Origin: an uncultured Pseudomonadota bacterium
Lineage (GTDB): Bacteria > Myxococcota_A > UBA796 > SXON01
Assembly (NCBI GenBank): GCA_903885375.1
Contig: CAISIK010000083.1
Coordinates: 49,035 to 113,034 of the forward strand
Direction of reading: 5' to 3'
Length of the DNA stretch: 64,000 nt
The stretch's first letter is position 1. Each line of letters starts with the position of its first letter. Under the pieces are notes generated by a model, which did not search any database, was not told where the DNA came from, and worked only from the letters and a program-made list of their open reading frames with translations. Positions 61,634-64,000 of the stretch are shown one piece after another. Made by a program: the position numbers and the translations under genes.

Positions 61634-64000
61634 GGGGTGGACTCCGGTTTCGATTTCTCGGCGGCATCATCGCTGCGCGCCAGCCACGCAAAAGCCACGG
61701 CCGCCGCGAGCAGCGTCACCGCGAGGCCGCCGAACGCGCCCACCCGTGCGAAGCCTTCGAGGCTCCACATGTCGACGGCGAAGACCTTGCCGGCCGCCGC
61801 CACCGCGAACGCGAGCCCGCCGAGGCGAACGGCCCGGCTCCGGTTCAGGATGCCCAGCAGGATGAGCATGAGGCCGTAGGCGCCCCAGCTGATGGACCGC
61901 ACCATCTCCTGCCCAAGCTGCTCGCTGCGGAAGGAGAGCTCCTGGTCCCGCGCGAAGGCGTGGGCCACCTCGAGGTTCACCAGCGCGAACCCCGTGAGGA
62001 CGGCGGCCGTGCGCAGCCCCGCGCGGAGCCAGCCCACCTCGAACCAGCGCGCCGCGAGGAGCAGGCACACCGTGGGGATTCCCCAGGTGTAGAGCGTCCA
62101 GTTGAAGATGAACGGACCCTCGCCGCGGCCGTACTCGAGCACGTACGGGTTCACGAGCAGGCGGGCGGCCACCGCGAGGGCGAGCACGGCCGCGAAGCCG
62201 ACGAACAGCGGGTGCTTGAGGCGCCGGTGCACCTGGGCCAGGAGCGCCACGAGGATCGCCCAACCCACGGTGAGCCAGGCGCGGTCGAGCTGGAGCGGCA
62301 CGGCGATCGCCACCCCGGCGAGGGCCACGGCGGTGAGGAGCGCCACCTCGCGCTCGAAGCGCGCCTGCGGCGAGGAGCGGACGACCACCAGCGCGCCGAC
62401 GAGGGCGTTGGCGCCGAGCAGCACGGGCAAGACACCGTCCACCTCGGAGCCCATGGCGGCGTGCCAGAGCAGGTAGAGCGGGTAGGCGAGCGTGAACGGC
62501 GCGACGGCGCTGGTGAGGGCGCCGGGGAGGTCGCGCGTGCGGATGCGCAGGAGCGGGAGCACCGCGGTGGCGAGATACACCACCGCCACGCTGATCGCGA
62601 GGGGGGCGGCCTCCCCTTCTTCCACGCGGGCGGTGAGACCGCCGTAGAGGGGCAGCGCGCCGATCGTGGCGAGGAGCAGGAGCGGCAGGCGGCTGTCCTC
62701 CTTCCAGGCGCCGACGAGCGCCGCGAAGGTGGCGCCCACCATGAGCACGGGCAGGAGCTCGGCGGGGACGGGCTGCGCGAGGGCGGCCACGCCAACGGCG
62801 GCCCCCACCCCGAGCGAGACCACCGCACCCCCGCGCCCGCCGCCGCTGAGCCAGCCCAGCAACGAAGCGAGCACGGCCACCGCCACCGCCACCTCCCAAC
62901 GGCTCTCCCCCGCGAGCACCCAGGTGATCAGGAAGACGAACGCGCCGAGGCTCGTGGTGGCCGACGCGATCACGCGGAGGATGGCGTTGCCGCGGAGGAG
63001 GAGCGGCAGGAGGACCACGCCGCCCACGAGCCACGCGGCGCCGATCCACGCGGTGTTCCCGAGCTCCCAGCTCAGAACGGCGGAGGACATCGGGTCGAAG
63101 CGGAGGGGGTCGGTCGGCGTGGCGAACGTGAGCGTGGCGCCCAGCCAGAGGAACAACGCCACGGCCACGCCCGAAACCGCGCGCGCCGTTTCCTGCCAGC
63201 CACCCGCCTTCCCGCGCGCCGCGAGGAGGTACAACCCGGCCAGCACGCCGGCCGCGCCCAGCCCCACGAGGACCTGATCGGGCGCACGGAAGCTGAAGGA
63301 CCAGCCGAGGTACAGCACGAGGGTGACGAGGCCCGACGCCGCGATGAACTCGGGCCAGCGGCGCCGATGGGCCACCGCGAGCAGGCCCGCATCGAGCAGC
63401 GTGAGGTAGGTGAAGAAGGCCACCGCCCGGTTCTCACCCGTGCTCAGGAGCAGGGGCGTGGCATACCCGCCGGCCATGGCGAGGAGCGCCACGAAGCGGC
63501 TGCTGCGCCGCTCGGCGAGGAACATCGCCACCGCGCTCACGCCGGCCATGCACACGAACGTGGGCGTGGCGGAGATGAGGCCCCACCGGGAATGGGCCGC
63601 GAACAGCGCGGCGTAGAGCGTGGCGGCACCGGCTCCGGAGAGCGCTGCGGCCGGGGTTTCGTAACGACGCCAGTAGAGCAGCTCGCCCACGAACCAGGCC
63701 CCGAGCCCCACGAGCACGGCGCCCGCGAACCGCGCCACGGGGCCGAACCAGCCCGCCGCGATGGCCTCGCGGAGGCCGAACAGCACGGCGATGACGAGCA
63801 GCAGGCCGCCGAGGCCCGCGAAGGCCCAGATGGCGCCCCGCTCGATGAGCAGCCCCAGATCGATCGGCGCCGACGGCTTCGCGGGCGCCGGCGAGCGTGG
63901 AGCGGAAGGCGCACCGGCCGGAGAGGGCGCCGCGGCCGAAGCCGACGCTGCCGCCGGAGCCGCCGCCGCTGCCGGAGGGGCGACCGGGCGCGTGGGCGAC
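61630..64000 (-). CDS. DUF2339 polytopic membrane protein (N-terminus beyond window)
   Basis: The frame is open to the right edge without a stop, so the true start is outside. The visible 790 residues begin with an Ala/Pro/Ser-rich cytoplasmic linker, then SAPIDLGLLIERGAIWAFAGLG and more than twenty hydrophobic segments, as in DUF2339 membrane proteins. Conserved-looking parts are GAWFVGELLYWRRYETPAAALSG, GGYATPLLLSTGENR and the C-terminal GQEMVRSISWGAYGLMLILLGI. Paired with the DUF3999-like gene. Role unknown. A GTG at 63786 is internal and not the start. Confidence 0.85.
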   Translation of the reverse strand, partial: SPTRPVAPPAAAAAPAAASASAAAPSPAGAPSAPRSPAPAKPSAPIDLGLLIERGAIWAFAGLGGLLLVIAVLFGLREAIAAGWFGPVARFAGAVLVGLGAWFVGELLYWRRYETPAAALSGAGAATLYAALFAAHSRWGLISATPTFVCMAGVSAVAMFLAERRSSRFVALLAMAGGYATPLLLSTGENRAVAFFTYLTLLDAGLLAVAHRRRWPEFIAASGLVTLVLYLGWSFSFRAPDQVLVGLGAAGVLAGLYLLAARGKAGGWQETARAVSGVAVALFLWLGATLTFATPTDPLRFDPMSSAVLSWELGNTAWIGAAWLVGGVVLLPLLLRGNAILRVIASATTSLGAFVFLITWVLAGESRWEVAVAVAVLASLLGWLSGGGRGGAVVSLGVGAAVGVAALAQPVPAELLPVLMVGATFAALVGAWKEDSRLPLLLLATIGALPLYGGLTARVEEGEAAPLAISVAVVYLATAVLPLLRIRTRDLPGALTSAVAPFTLAYPLYLLWHAAMGSEVDGVLPVLLGANALVGALVVVRSSPQARFEREVALLTAVALAGVAIAVPLQLDRAWLTVGWAILVALLAQVHRRLKHPLFVGFAAVLALAVAARLLVNPYVLEYGRGEGPFIFNWTLYTWGIPTVCLLLAARWFEVGWLRAGLRTAAVLTGFALVNLEVAHAFARDQELSFRSEQLGQEMVRSISWGAYGLMLILLGILNRSRAVRLGGLAFAVAAAGKVFAVDMWSLEGFARVGAFGGLAVTLLAAAVAFAWLARSDDAAEKSKPESTP

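Overview
The window is a very GC-rich bacterial chromosome segment. It is packed with genes that mostly overlap by 1-4 bases (ATGA, GTGA or TTGA junctions). Four things point to a Myxococcota-like (former Deltaproteobacteria) lineage: many lipoproteins with short signal peptides and Asp/Thr/Gly-rich linkers; FG-GAP/VCBS and MopE-type metal-binding repeats; a eukaryote-like kinase fold; and long alanine-rich proteins. This is inference from gene content, since there is no rRNA gene in the window. I saw no tRNA, rRNA, CRISPR array or complete insertion sequence.

Layout. 1-6789 (+) is a System I cytochrome c maturation operon, ccmA (cut by the window edge) through ccmB, C, D, E, F, G, H and a CcmI-like TPR protein. 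6799-10372 (-) holds two proteins of unknown role and then, behind its own consensus-like promoter, an unusual Tpt1/KptA-Nudix fusion followed by a kappa-GST/HCCA-isomerase-like protein. 10412-11629 (+) is a secreted DUF2314 protein. 11610-17922 (-) holds a TrmN6-like methyltransferase, purD, a zinc-ribbon/TPR protein, purH and a lipoprotein. 17987-28562 (+) is one long gene string: a transmembrane pseudokinase with an alanine-rich coil, two lipoproteins, a complete Dpp/Opp-type peptide ABC transporter and a TPR/outer-membrane-like protein. 28559-32782 (-) carries a glycosyltransferase, a lipoprotein, a ferritin-like protein and an FG-GAP lipoprotein. 32860-36696 (+) has small DUF1801 and DUF1003 proteins and two beta-propeller lipoproteins.

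36817-43533 (+) is a periplasmic nitrate reductase (nap) cluster in which a tetraheme lipoprotein, a four-cluster Fe-S protein and an NrfD/PsrC-type membrane protein take the place normally held by NapC or NapGH. They are followed by napD, napA, a four-heme (duplicated) NapB-like protein, a NapF-like ferredoxin and an unknown 99-residue protein. A CRP/FNR-like palindrome lies upstream. The ccm operon at the left end would supply heme attachment for these cytochromes.

43660-48225 contains an unknown 554-residue protein and then a decayed patch: two frameshifted genes facing away from each other across a palindrome-rich spacer, and a PIN toxin whose antitoxin is reduced to its C-terminal tail. 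48231-55242 has two MopE-type lipoproteins, another lipoprotein and an aldehyde dehydrogenase. 55252-64000 (-) has a secreted protein, a GT-C-like membrane protein, accC, a YqeY protein and a DUF3999/DUF2339 membrane pair, the latter cut by the right edge.

The observations most worth checking are the Tpt1/KptA-Nudix fusion, the pseudokinase, and the NrfD-type nap cluster with a tetraheme NapB.
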